This document shows, in pieces, positions 8,658-16,574 of a stretch of 64,000 nucleotides of DNA. Positions within the stretch are counted from its first letter, which is position 1; each line of letters starts with the position of its first letter. The DNA comes from Methylobacter sp. (GTDB lineage Bacteria > Pseudomonadota > Gammaproteobacteria > Methylococcales > Methylomonadaceae): NCBI RefSeq assembly GCF_023227905.1, contig NZ_JALOCF010000006.1:62001-126000 (forward strand), written 5' to 3'. The position numbers and the translations under genes are program-made. Under the pieces are notes generated by a model. It did not search any database. It saw only the letters and a list, made by a program, of their open reading frames with translations, and was not told the origin of the DNA.

Positions 8658-9899
8658 TTATTCGTTATTTGCTCGTAGTTTGCTGATAATCCGGCTGAAC
8701 AGACTATGTTTTTTATCAGGTTTGATCTCTTGTGGCGCCGCTGCAATATCGGTATTTTTGGCAACTTGGCTCAGCAAACCAATAGCAAAGGCGGCGCTAA
8801 TGAAAATAAATACATATTCCGGCTTGATTTTTAAAGCTAAGGCGATACTAGCCGCAGTTCGGGGTTTGTCGGCCAGCAGCGCGGCAATTCTCATGGCGTG
8901 AGGCGTTATAAGCAAACGGGTAAAATTGGGCCAATGTTTAAGAAAAACCGGAGAATCAATGTCTATCTGTTGCGGATAACGGCCTTTTGAAGTCCAGCAT
9001 GCCAGTTTCCACACTAGAACCTCCATACTTTGAAACTTGTCCAAGTCGTAGGTAGCTGCCGAATTAGAATCCAAAGGTGTTAACGACATATTTTTATGGG
9101 AATCGCCGCCTTTGTTTATGATTATCCCCGCAAAAGCGCGTAACTGCTTGTCATCGGCATTTAGCCAGATTTCATGGTTGTGCGGAAAAATTAACAGTGG
9201 TTTCCAGCCTGAATTCAATTGCACTATCTGATTTCGCGCTGAAGCAACTTTTAATGCCGACTGCAAATAACCTTGAAAGTAGTCTCTGGGATTATAATGG
9301 GCCTGCTTTAATTGCGCTGCATTAGTAATGTCTAAAGACTCCATAATGCCCATATAGGCGGCAAAACCTTTTTCATCCATTTGCATTGCAGTTCTATGCT
9401 TGGATGTTTTATCCCTATCGTTTATATCGGCAACATAGTGCTTTAACGACGGCGGTTTGGCCGGCTCGCTTACTACGTCTTGAACGATAGGGGCTAATAA
9501 CGGTTCGTCAAGTAAACTGGGTTCCGTTTCAGGCCGACTCTTGGTTTTATTGGAATTTTTGAGGATATGATCTTTAGCAGTGGTGAGCGCATTTAACATA
9601 GCCTCTTGAGTAATAGGTTTTTTTATATAAAAGTTAGCGCCGGATGTAATGCTATTAATCTTCGTCAATGACAAGATAATAGAAGGGGTATTCGATTCGG
9701 TAACCTGCTTTTTTTCCAGGATGACTTTTCCATCAGGCAAATCGATATCGATAATATCCACTTCGGCGTCACTGCCATCGACAATAACAACGCCGGCACT
9801 TTTACAAGGCCCCAGCAAATACATGGCCAACATTTTTTGAGCCCTCTCGCTCATTCCCGGCAGGGCTACTTTTAAACTTTTTTTCTGATTATCCTGCAT
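8658..9899 (-). CDS. Pseudo-receiver plus C-terminal helical domain protein, GTPase cluster
   Basis: About 413 residues from the ATG at 9899, four bases after the previous stop; an upstream TTG at 9923 is an alternative. The first 105 residues look like a response-regulator receiver: a leading strand LKVALPGM, the acidic strand VDIIDIDLPDG, SIILSL and the closing IKKPITQEAM with the K-P pair, but not all catalytic positions are obvious. A charged linker follows (about 110-180). The C-terminal 200 residues are rich in Trp and resemble a winged-helix or helical output (LVWKLACWTSKGRYP, WPNFTRLLITPHAMRIAALL). Family unknown. Position in the operon points to coupling with the GTPase. Confidence 0.6.
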   Translation of the reverse strand: MQDNQKKSLKVALPGMSERAQKMLAMYLLGPCKSAGVVIVDGSDAEVDIIDIDLPDGKVILEKKQVTESNTPSIILSLTKINSITSGANFYIKKPITQEAMLNALTTAKDHILKNSNKTKSRPETEPSLLDEPLLAPIVQDVVSEPAKPPSLKHYVADINDRDKTSKHRTAMQMDEKGFAAYMGIMESLDITNAAQLKQAHYNPRDYFQGYLQSALKVASARNQIVQLNSGWKPLLIFPHNHEIWLNADDKQLRAFAGIIINKGGDSHKNMSLTPLDSNSAATYDLDKFQSMEVLVWKLACWTSKGRYPQQIDIDSPVFLKHWPNFTRLLITPHAMRIAALLADKPRTAASIALALKIKPEYVFIFISAAFAIGLLSQVAKNTDIAAAPQEIKPDKKHSLFSRIISKLRANNE

Positions 9900-9903
9900 A
9901 TTG

Positions 9904-10650
9904 TTAGTGATACTTTTGTTCAAAAAAATCTTTTAATTGATCCCAGCTTTTCTGAATGCTGCTGTTGGCCATAAAACTTTCCATGTTACGTAGATGGGTC
10001 AACGTACTTTCAAACCTAGTTTGATTATGGGTCGATTTATACAGTTCTAACAAGGATTCATGGAGTTCTATCCATTGGGGTTGCTCAACAAGTGCGGCTT
10101 CCAAAATGAGCATCGCTTCATCCAATTGACAATATTCGACAGCATCCTGAGCCAATTTAAGCGGACTGTGATGAGTTGACTCATTAGCATCTATTTTTTC
10201 GATGAGGTTGACGGTTCCTGACAGTCCTTGGCAAAAAATGCTGTAACAATTGCCTTCAATTAGTGAAATATCGTCTATCTCTTCGTTTATTACAGACTTT
10301 AGCAGAGCTTGTTGCCGACTCGACAATTTTGTCACTGTACCTGTGACCATTCTTCGGCTGATTGCCTTGCCACGTTTATTAAGAATAATCAAAAAATCAA
10401 CGAGCGCGGCAAAAAGAGGATCGGTTAAACCTTCTTGATAACAACAGGTAATTCGTTGAATGTGCGCTACTAAATTTTTAGGATACTTCTGAATCTCGTA
10501 GACAAGTTCCGATATATACCGTTCACGATCTTGAAGAGGCGTATCGAACAATTGAACGGCATCTTTGGAGAAATGCCAAAAATCTTCGTTTGCTATCTCT
10601 TGATTTGAAAGTGCTTGATCGATGAAGATCAACTCACTCGCTCTATTCAT
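9904..10650 (-). CDS. Uncharacterised helical-repeat protein, first gene of GTPase cluster
   Basis: A 248-residue soluble protein with no signal peptide. The C-terminal third has a TPR-like layout (DAVEYCQLDEAMLILEAALVEQPQWIELHESLLELYKSTHN), a repeat type used for protein-protein contacts. The N-terminal part is mostly helical and unrecognised. The ATG at 10650 has a GGGGA ribosome site. It opens the seven-gene minus-strand run, and the AT-rich sequence upstream (10651-10740) probably contains the operon promoter. It may be a scaffold for the receiver-like protein that follows, by inference from order only. Confidence 0.6.
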   Translation of the reverse strand: MNRASELIFIDQALSNQEIANEDFWHFSKDAVQLFDTPLQDRERYISELVYEIQKYPKNLVAHIQRITCCYQEGLTDPLFAALVDFLIILNKRGKAISRRMVTGTVTKLSSRQQALLKSVINEEIDDISLIEGNCYSIFCQGLSGTVNLIEKIDANESTHHSPLKLAQDAVEYCQLDEAMLILEAALVEQPQWIELHESLLELYKSTHNQTRFESTLTHLRNMESFMANSSIQKSWDQLKDFFEQKYH

Positions 10651-10758
10651 CTGTGTCCCCTAATCTAATCAGATTAAGAATAGAGTATTTCCCTTTATTT
10701 TTTTAGTAATATTAAGAAGAAAGTTGAAAAATTAAGAAATCAATATATTAGTGGCAAG

Positions 10759-10935
10759 TTATTTATGGCAACGGATTAAAGTCCGGATGCTGTAAAGCAG
10801 ATCGGTATTTTTATTGAAAGCGCCCGGCAGGTATTCCAGATTATTATCTCCGGCGTATGAGGTGAATTGAAAGCTCAGTTGGGCGATGCGGTTCCTTTGG
10901 CAAGATATCCATGTGCATGGTTCTTTGTGCAGACA
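10759..10935 (-). pseudogene. Possible remnant of a lost coding sequence
   Basis: The 675-bp stretch 10651-11325 has no gene. On the minus strand one frame stays open for about 57 codons, with natural-looking composition (AQLSFQFTSYAGDNNLEYLP) and a stop at 10759, but it has no plausible start and is cut upstream by a TAG. It may be the C-terminal end of a decayed gene. The rest of the gap holds only short AT-rich frames. Confidence 0.25.
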
Positions 10936-11325
10936 CTACAATTTGAATCTAATACGTCGTATCTCCAGGCTTTATAATCCAAAAAAAGTTGCGATTCATA
11001 TGAGCTATAATGAGTCGCTAATTGTCGTTTTAAATTTCAACTAGGAAGAACACAACTTTCACGAGATAAAATGCCGAAGAATTTTCCGCTCTTCTCGGGT
11101 TCCTGACCAATAATTAAAAACAATTGGCTAAATTAGAACTGCTGATAATGGACCCTGACACTTTAAGTTCTTACGATATAGACTACAATTATTTAAAAAT
11201 TATCGCCGCTTGGCGACTGCACGGATGCAGAAGGTAGAATAATAAGAGCAGCTACCCAAAGATGCAGGAGCAATTGCGGACATTCTCGACTAACTATAAC
11301 GACGTTAGCTACAAAAAGGCAGACC

Positions 11326-13254
11326 ATGGGAAATATGGAATTTAAAGAGCAAATGCACGAATATTCGCAATGGCGTGCAAAATTGGTTCAAGCTATAGAA
11401 ATGTATCACCAATGGCGTAATCGCTATGGTACGAATGATGCGCACAGCACAGATACTATTTTAAATATTCTGAATGGTCTGCAATCGGACAAGATCACGC
11501 TGGCTTTTGTTGCTGAATTTTCGCGCGGCAAAACCGAGCTGATCAATTCGCTGTTTTTTGCCGAAACAGGCGTCAGGTTGCTTCCGTCTTCGCCTGGCCG
11601 TACCACCATGTCGCCCACCGAACTTTTCCATGATGAAAAAGGCGGCAATTATATCCGTTTGCTCAATATCGAAAGCCGCCTTGAAGATATTTCGCTGGCT
11701 GAGTTTAAAAGGAATCCGGATCGTTGGACCCAGATTGACCTGGACTGTGACTCGCCCACGCAAATGCAGGAAGCGTTTAAGGAGCTGGTCGCCACCAAGA
11801 TGGTTGACCGGGATATTGCCGACAAACTAGGTTTGTGGAATGAGCGTGAAGCGGCAGAGCAGGGCATTATCAATCCGGAAAAAGTTGAAATTCCCTGTTG
11901 GCGTCATGCCCTGATCAGTTTCCCTCATCCGTTGTTAAAAGAGGGCTTGTCAATACTTGATACGCCCGGCTTAAATGCTTTGGGAACCGAACCGGAGCTT
12001 ACCTTAAGCATGTTGCCCAGCGCCCAGGCCATCGTTTTCGTGCTCGCTGCCGATACCGGCGTTACCAAAAGCGACCTGGAAATGTGGCGTAACCATGTTT
12101 GCCATAATCGCGGCGGCAGTAAGCAGGGATTGGCTGTGGTAATGAACAAAATTGATGCCATGTGGGATGACCTTGCCGGTGAAAACGGTTATGACGACTC
12201 CATACACTCGCAAATAAAAACTTCGGCGATTACGTTAAAAATAAACGAGGATGTGATTTTCCCGGTTTCAGCCAAACAAGCCCTGCTTGCCAAGGTTAAA
12301 GACGATAAATCTTTGCTTGAGAAAAGCCGTCTGGGCGCGTTGGAAAACTATCTTGCCACTGATATCTTAAAACAGCGCAAAAATATCTTACTTGGGACCA
12401 TTACTCGCGATATCGGCTTTTTGGTTAATGAGTCGTCCAGCTTAGCGGCCTCTTCGCTGACAAATGCTGTTGCACAGCTTGAAGAGTTCAAAAAGATTGA
12501 TTTCCAAAACGAGGACATGACCAGCAAGTTGATGGCCGAGACGCGGGATCGACAAAACCTATACATGGCCAATGTCGAAAACTTCCAGGCCAGCCGCCGC
12601 GTTTTTGCCGTTCAAGCCCAGCTTCTGATTGATTCATTCGCTAAAGAAAAAATTGATAGCATTATTAAAGCTACCAAAAATGATATGTCAAAAAGCCTGA
12701 CAACCTATGGCATGAAGCAAAACATCCGGAAATTGTTCGATGAATTGCGCGACCTGTTGCAGGACTCCGTCGATATTACCAATGAAACCCGGCGCTTGGT
12801 AAAAGCAATACACAAAAAATTCAAGGATGAGTACGGCTTCAAGGAAATCGAGCCGCAGCTGTTTTCGATCAAGCAGTACCAGATTGAATTGGAACGGATT
12901 TTTGATGAGGGCGAAGAATTTCGTTCCAGCGCCAAGACCACGATGTCGGAACAAAGCATTGTTATCAACAAACTTTACAGTACCCTGATCGCCAGAGCCA
13001 GAAACATACTCAGGCAGGCGCATGCAGATGCTACAACCTGGAGTAACGGGGTTTTAACGCCGTTGATGCATCAAATTAAAGATCATAAAAAACAGATTGA
13101 AGGCCGTCTGCAAATGCTGAGAAAAATCAACGAATCAAAAGGCAGCATTGTGGAAAACATTGCCAGTCTTGAAGCGGAACTGGAGCCTTTAAAGCGTCAA
13201 CGCGATGAATTGGCTATTATCATTAAAGCCATGCATCTGGATGTGGAAAGCTAA
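11326..13254 (+). CDS. Dynamin-like large GTPase
   Basis: A 642-residue GTPase of the bacterial dynamin-like group. The P-loop lies at residues 63-71 (AEFSRGKTE), G3 is DTPGLN, and G4 is NKID. The long C-terminal half is helical with coiled-coil character, ending in a heptad-rich stalk (EGRLQMLRKINESKGSI...LEAELEPLKRQRDELA). Family members bind membranes and self-assemble. They serve in membrane repair, fission or phage defence. No transmembrane segment is evident and no second dynamin lies alongside, unlike paired bacterial dynamins. It is monocistronic and converges on trmB across a hairpin. Confidence 0.85.
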   Translation: MGNMEFKEQMHEYSQWRAKLVQAIEMYHQWRNRYGTNDAHSTDTILNILNGLQSDKITLAFVAEFSRGKTELINSLFFAETGVRLLPSSPGRTTMSPTELFHDEKGGNYIRLLNIESRLEDISLAEFKRNPDRWTQIDLDCDSPTQMQEAFKELVATKMVDRDIADKLGLWNEREAAEQGIINPEKVEIPCWRHALISFPHPLLKEGLSILDTPGLNALGTEPELTLSMLPSAQAIVFVLAADTGVTKSDLEMWRNHVCHNRGGSKQGLAVVMNKIDAMWDDLAGENGYDDSIHSQIKTSAITLKINEDVIFPVSAKQALLAKVKDDKSLLEKSRLGALENYLATDILKQRKNILLGTITRDIGFLVNESSSLAASSLTNAVAQLEEFKKIDFQNEDMTSKLMAETRDRQNLYMANVENFQASRRVFAVQAQLLIDSFAKEKIDSIIKATKNDMSKSLTTYGMKQNIRKLFDELRDLLQDSVDITNETRRLVKAIHKKFKDEYGFKEIEPQLFSIKQYQIELERIFDEGEEFRSSAKTTMSEQSIVINKLYSTLIARARNILRQAHADATTWSNGVLTPLMHQIKDHKKQIEGRLQMLRKINESKGSIVENIASLEAELEPLKRQRDELAIIIKAMHLDVES

Positions 13255-13263
13255 GCTGCGCAA

Positions 13264-13288
13264 GGCTTAAGCTATTATAGCTTGAGCC
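13264..13288. terminator. Hairpin between convergent dynamin and trmB genes
   Basis: GGCTTAAGCTA and TAGCTTGAGCC pair across three bases (one G-T pair). It lies between the dynamin stop and the trmB stop, with a T run (CTTTTTT) about 10 bp further on the plus strand, so it probably serves the dynamin transcript. Confidence 0.6.
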
Positions 13289-13291
13289 ATT

Positions 13292-13981
13292 TCACGCTTT
13301 TTTGAAAATCAAATCCCATACGCCATGCCCCAAGCGTATGCCGCGCTGTTCGAATTTTGTTAACGGACGGTATTCGGGGCGTTCGCAATAGTCGCCGGTA
13401 TCGCTGGTATTGCTGATGCCGGTGCCGGCAGACAATACTTCCAGCATATTTTCCGCATAATTTTGCCAATCCGTCGCCGCATGGAAATAGCCGCCCGACT
13501 GCAATTTCTTGGTTAATGATTCAACAAAGCTGGGGCGGACGATGCGGCGTTTATGATGTTTCTTTTTCGGCCAGGGATCGGGAAAGAACAGATGCACTCC
13601 GGCCAAGCTGTTATCGGCAATTTTGCGCTCAATAATTTCAATGGCGTCGTGGCAGTAAATCCTCACGTTAGTCAGGCCTTGCTGATCCAACAACAGCATT
13701 AAATGCCCGACACCCGGCCTGTGTACTTCAATGCCGATATAGTCATTGTCGGGATTAGCGGCCGCCATTTTCGCCAGGCTATCGCCAGCGCCGAAACCTA
13801 TTTCCACAATCAACGGCGCGGTGCGGCCGAAAACCTGGCTGAAATCATAGTCGGCATTAGGGTCGAGGCAGTACCTATCCCAATGATTATCCAGAGCCAA
13901 TTGTTGACCTTGGGTGATGCGGCCTTGCCGACGGATAAAGCTGCGGATTCTGCGTGAGGGAATTTTTTCGGGAGCGGGCAT
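13292..13981 (-). CDS. trmB: tRNA (guanine-N7-)-methyltransferase
   Basis: SAM-dependent enzyme making m7G46 in the variable loop of tRNAs. The 229 residues match the family. Visible motifs are the SAM site VEIGFGAGDSL, GIEVHRPGV, the hallmark FPDPWPKKKHHKRR, and the C-terminal TKFEQRG motif. The N-terminal RRIRSFIRRQGR is a usual basic leader. It lies downstream of thiSG on the same strand, separated by a GC-rich hairpin, so its expression is probably partly independent. Confidence 0.95.
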   Translation of the reverse strand: MPAPEKIPSRRIRSFIRRQGRITQGQQLALDNHWDRYCLDPNADYDFSQVFGRTAPLIVEIGFGAGDSLAKMAAANPDNDYIGIEVHRPGVGHLMLLLDQQGLTNVRIYCHDAIEIIERKIADNSLAGVHLFFPDPWPKKKHHKRRIVRPSFVESLTKKLQSGGYFHAATDWQNYAENMLEVLSAGTGISNTSDTGDYCERPEYRPLTKFEQRGIRLGHGVWDLIFKKA

Positions 13982-13995
13982 AATAACTAAGACAT

Positions 13996-14019
13996 AAAGG
14001 GCGCCTAAGCCGGGCGCCC
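13996..14019 (-). terminator. GC-rich hairpin after thiSG
   Basis: GGGCGCC and GGCGCCC arms pair across about seven bases, followed on the minus strand by TTTAT. It probably ends most aroG-thiSG transcripts before trmB. Confidence 0.55.
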
Positions 14020-14027
14020 CAACAAAA

Positions 14028-15005
14028 TTAAAAGAATAAGCCGTCTATCGGCGATGATGCAGAGGCAAAGCGCTTACGCGGCATGCGGCCGGCCAAAAAC
14101 GCTTCCCTGCCGGCTTCGATGCCTTTACGCATGGCCGAAGCCATCAATACCGGATTTTTGGCGGCGGCAATCGCAGTATTCATCAACACCCCGTCACAAC
14201 CCAGTTCCATCGCAATTGCAGCGTCAGAGGCTGTGCCGACACCGGCATCGACCAAAATGGGTACCTTGGCATTTTCAACGATAGTTAGAATGTTATAGGG
14301 GTTACGCACTCCCAAACCCGAACCAATCGGCGCTGCCAGCGGCATGACCGCCACGCAGCCGATCTCTTCCAGCCGTTTGGCGGCAATCGGGTCATCGTTG
14401 GTGTATACCATCACATTAAAGCCGTCTTTAACCAGCAGTTCAGCGGCGATATAAGTTTCCGCTACGTCAGGAAACAGAGTTGTCTGGTCGGCCAACACTT
14501 CCAGTTTGACCAGCTTGTGCCCGCCGAGCAATTCTCGGCCCAAGCGGCAGGTTCTTACTGCGTCTTCTGCGGTATAACAACCGGCGGTATTAGGCAAAAT
14601 GGTGTATTTGTCAGGAGAAATAACATCCAGCAAATTAGGCTCATCGGGATTCTGGCCGATATTGGTGCGGCGTATCGCCACGGTCACAATTTGCGCGCCG
14701 CTGGCCTCAATAGCCAGGCGGGTTTCTTCCATATCCTTATATTTGCCGGTGCCAACCAGCAATCTTGAGTGATACTTGACGCCAGCGAGCATGAAAGAAT
14801 CGTCCTGTCCGCCGCCAATCGCATGGACAATCTCCAGACGATCCCCGGCCTGCAACACCTGAGAATCATATTGTTGAAACGGCAAAATTTCCTTATTCAG
14901 TTCAATCGCAATTTTCTTACCGGTTAAACCCAAATCGGCAACCACATCGGCGACCCGGCTGTTTTCGGCGCAGTCACGGGTTTCGCCGTTAACATAAACT
15001 ATCAT
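14028..15005 (-). CDS. thiSG: Fused sulfur carrier ThiS - thiazole synthase ThiG
   Basis: One 325-residue frame. Residues 1-66 are a complete ThiS ubiquitin-like sulfur carrier (MIVYVNGE ... IVHAIGGG). ThiG runs from about 70: [17 protein letters not shown], Schiff-base lysine region [10 protein letters not shown], and the phosphate site [11 protein letters not shown]. ThiS must carry sulfur as a C-terminal Gly-Gly thiocarboxylate, yet here the glycines (64-66) continue straight into ThiG. Cleavage or internal initiation (ATG at 14792) could free it. Fused forms are annotated in other proteobacteria. The start overlaps the DAHP synthase stop by ATGA, so the two are translationally coupled. 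Confidence 0.93.
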   Translation of the reverse strand: MIVYVNGETRDCAENSRVADVVADLGLTGKKIAIELNKEILPFQQYDSQVLQAGDRLEIVHAIGGGQDDSFMLAGVKYHSRLLVGTGKYKDMEETRLAIEASGAQIVTVAIRRTNIGQNPDEPNLLDVISPDKYTILPNTAGCYTAEDAVRTCRLGRELLGGHKLVKLEVLADQTTLFPDVAETYIAAELLVKDGFNVMVYTNDDPIAAKRLEEIGCVAVMPLAAPIGSGLGVRNPYNILTIVENAKVPILVDAGVGTASDAAIAMELGCDGVLMNTAIAAAKNPVLMASAMRKGIEAGREAFLAGRMPRKRFASASSPIDGLFF

Positions 15006-16090
15006 TTGCTTAAACTCCGGCTGGTGTCCACGGTTCTGCGTTTTTGCACCGCTTGTGCCAGCTCTCTTAACAATGGAACAGTATCATCCCAGGACAAACA
15101 GGCATCGGTAATGCTTTGGCCGTAGGCCAGCGGATGGCCTTCAGCAACCTTTTGGCTGCCTGCCTTAAGATGGCTCTCGATCATCACGCCCATAATGCGA
15201 TGATCGCCAGTAGCGATTTGTCCGGCAACATCTTCACCGACAATTAATTGCCGCTGGCACTGTTTTAAACTATTGGCATGACTGAAATCGATCATGATAT
15301 TCGGTTTTAGATTTGCCTTCACCAAGCCTTCTGCAACCTGCTCCACACTGACGGCATCATAGTTAGGGCAATTATTGCCGCCTCTTAAAATGATATGCAC
15401 ATCTTCATTGCCGGTAGTTGAAAAAATCGCCGAATGGCCTGCTTTGTTCAGTGAAATAAAATGGTGCGGACTCATCGCCGCACCAATCGCATCAATGGCG
15501 ATTTTAATGGTGCCGTCGGTGGAATTTTTAAAGCCGATAGGGCAAGATACGCCCGAAGCCAATTCGCGGTGCCCCTGGCTTTCGGTAGTTCTGGCGCCGA
15601 TTGCGCCCCAGGCGATCAAGTCGGAAACGTATTGCGGCGTGATCAAATCCAGGTATTCGGTTGCGGCGGGAACGCCCGCTTCATTGACATCCAGCAACAA
15701 ACGTCTGGCGATGCGCAGGCCCTTGTTGATATTAAAACTGGAATCCAGGTCGGGATCGTTAATCAGGCCTTTCCAGCCCACCGTAGTGCGCGGTTTCTCA
15801 AAATAGACCCGCATCACGATTACCAGGTCATCAATTAACTCGTCTTTAATTGCTCTCAAACGCTGGGCATAGTCAAGCGCCGCTACCGGATCATGAATCG
15901 AGCAAGGCCCCACCACCACAACCAGCCGGTCATCCAGTCCGGCCAATACCTTATGTATATCCAACCTGGCCAGTGCAGTCGTTTGCGCCGCAGTCTCGCT
16001 AATCGGCATTTCGGTATGAACCTGAACCGGTGCAATGACTTCTTTAGTCTCGCAAATTCTCAGGTCATCAGTAATATATTTTGTATGCAT
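15002..16090 (-). CDS. aroG: 3-deoxy-7-phosphoheptulonate (DAHP) synthase
   Basis: Condenses PEP and erythrose-4-phosphate in the first step of the shikimate pathway. Class I AroFGH type of 362 residues from the ATG at 16090. An upstream in-frame TTG at 16102 is less likely. Motifs: [27 protein letters not shown], the [11 protein letters not shown] segment, and [10 protein letters not shown]. The feedback class (Phe, Tyr or Trp) cannot be told by eye. The stop overlaps the thiSG start. Confidence 0.93.
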   Translation of the reverse strand: MHTKYITDDLRICETKEVIAPVQVHTEMPISETAAQTTALARLDIHKVLAGLDDRLVVVVGPCSIHDPVAALDYAQRLRAIKDELIDDLVIVMRVYFEKPRTTVGWKGLINDPDLDSSFNINKGLRIARRLLLDVNEAGVPAATEYLDLITPQYVSDLIAWGAIGARTTESQGHRELASGVSCPIGFKNSTDGTIKIAIDAIGAAMSPHHFISLNKAGHSAIFSTTGNEDVHIILRGGNNCPNYDAVSVEQVAEGLVKANLKPNIMIDFSHANSLKQCQRQLIVGEDVAGQIATGDHRIMGVMIESHLKAGSQKVAEGHPLAYGQSITDACLSWDDTVPLLRELAQAVQKRRTVDTSRSLSK

Positions 16091-16301
16091 GAAAGCTATC
16101 AACCCGTTGCAGGATTATTATCAGAATTGCCTATTTTAACCGATTTTAAAGTTCTTTTGTTAGAGTTCTTGGCGCGTTAAACCAGGCTACTTTCAATTTA
16201 TACCCATTAGATCAGCGGGAAAGCAAACCGGGCGTTTTATTAAGCCGTGTTTGGGAGTGGAGGCTTAGCGGTCGGTCGAGTAAGTCTGTTTCTTAATTAA
16301 A

Positions 16302-16358
16302 CTGTGTTATTTAACGCACTTAAAATAGGTCATATGACTCACTTTTGTTAAAACACAG
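16302..16358. promoter_or_regulatory. Interrupted inverted repeat upstream of the first receptor
   Basis: CTGTGTTATTTAAC at 16302 and GTTAAAACACAG at 16347 are near-complementary across about 31 bp. It lies about 215 bp before the receptor ATG within the 484-bp gap 16091-16574, which otherwise shows only AT-rich sequence and no riboswitch that I recognise. It could be an operator. Function unproven. Confidence 0.3.
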
Positions 16359-16574
16359 CGATTGATAAAAGCTTAGGGAGCGCACCGGGCAAGCGTATGA
16401 GCATAATGGCAAGCGAAGCTGATTGATAGATAAATAGTAAGTAGTTGATTCTTAAAAATTAAAAAGTCAAAGGCCGTAGCCTTGGCTGATAGTGGCATCG
16501 TGGGAACTGTGGCTTGGCATGCAATGTGCTCACATGAACAGACCGTCCCTAACTATAAAAATAAAAAATACAAA

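Noticed and set aside
16482..16574. N-terminal extension of the first TonB receptor
   Set aside because: The extra 31 codons precede a normal signal peptide and are not hydrophobic. The ATG at 16575 is the sensible start.
16091..16574. Cobalamin or other riboswitch before the receptor genes
   Set aside because: No B12-box-like or other riboswitch core was seen. Only an interrupted inverted repeat is present.
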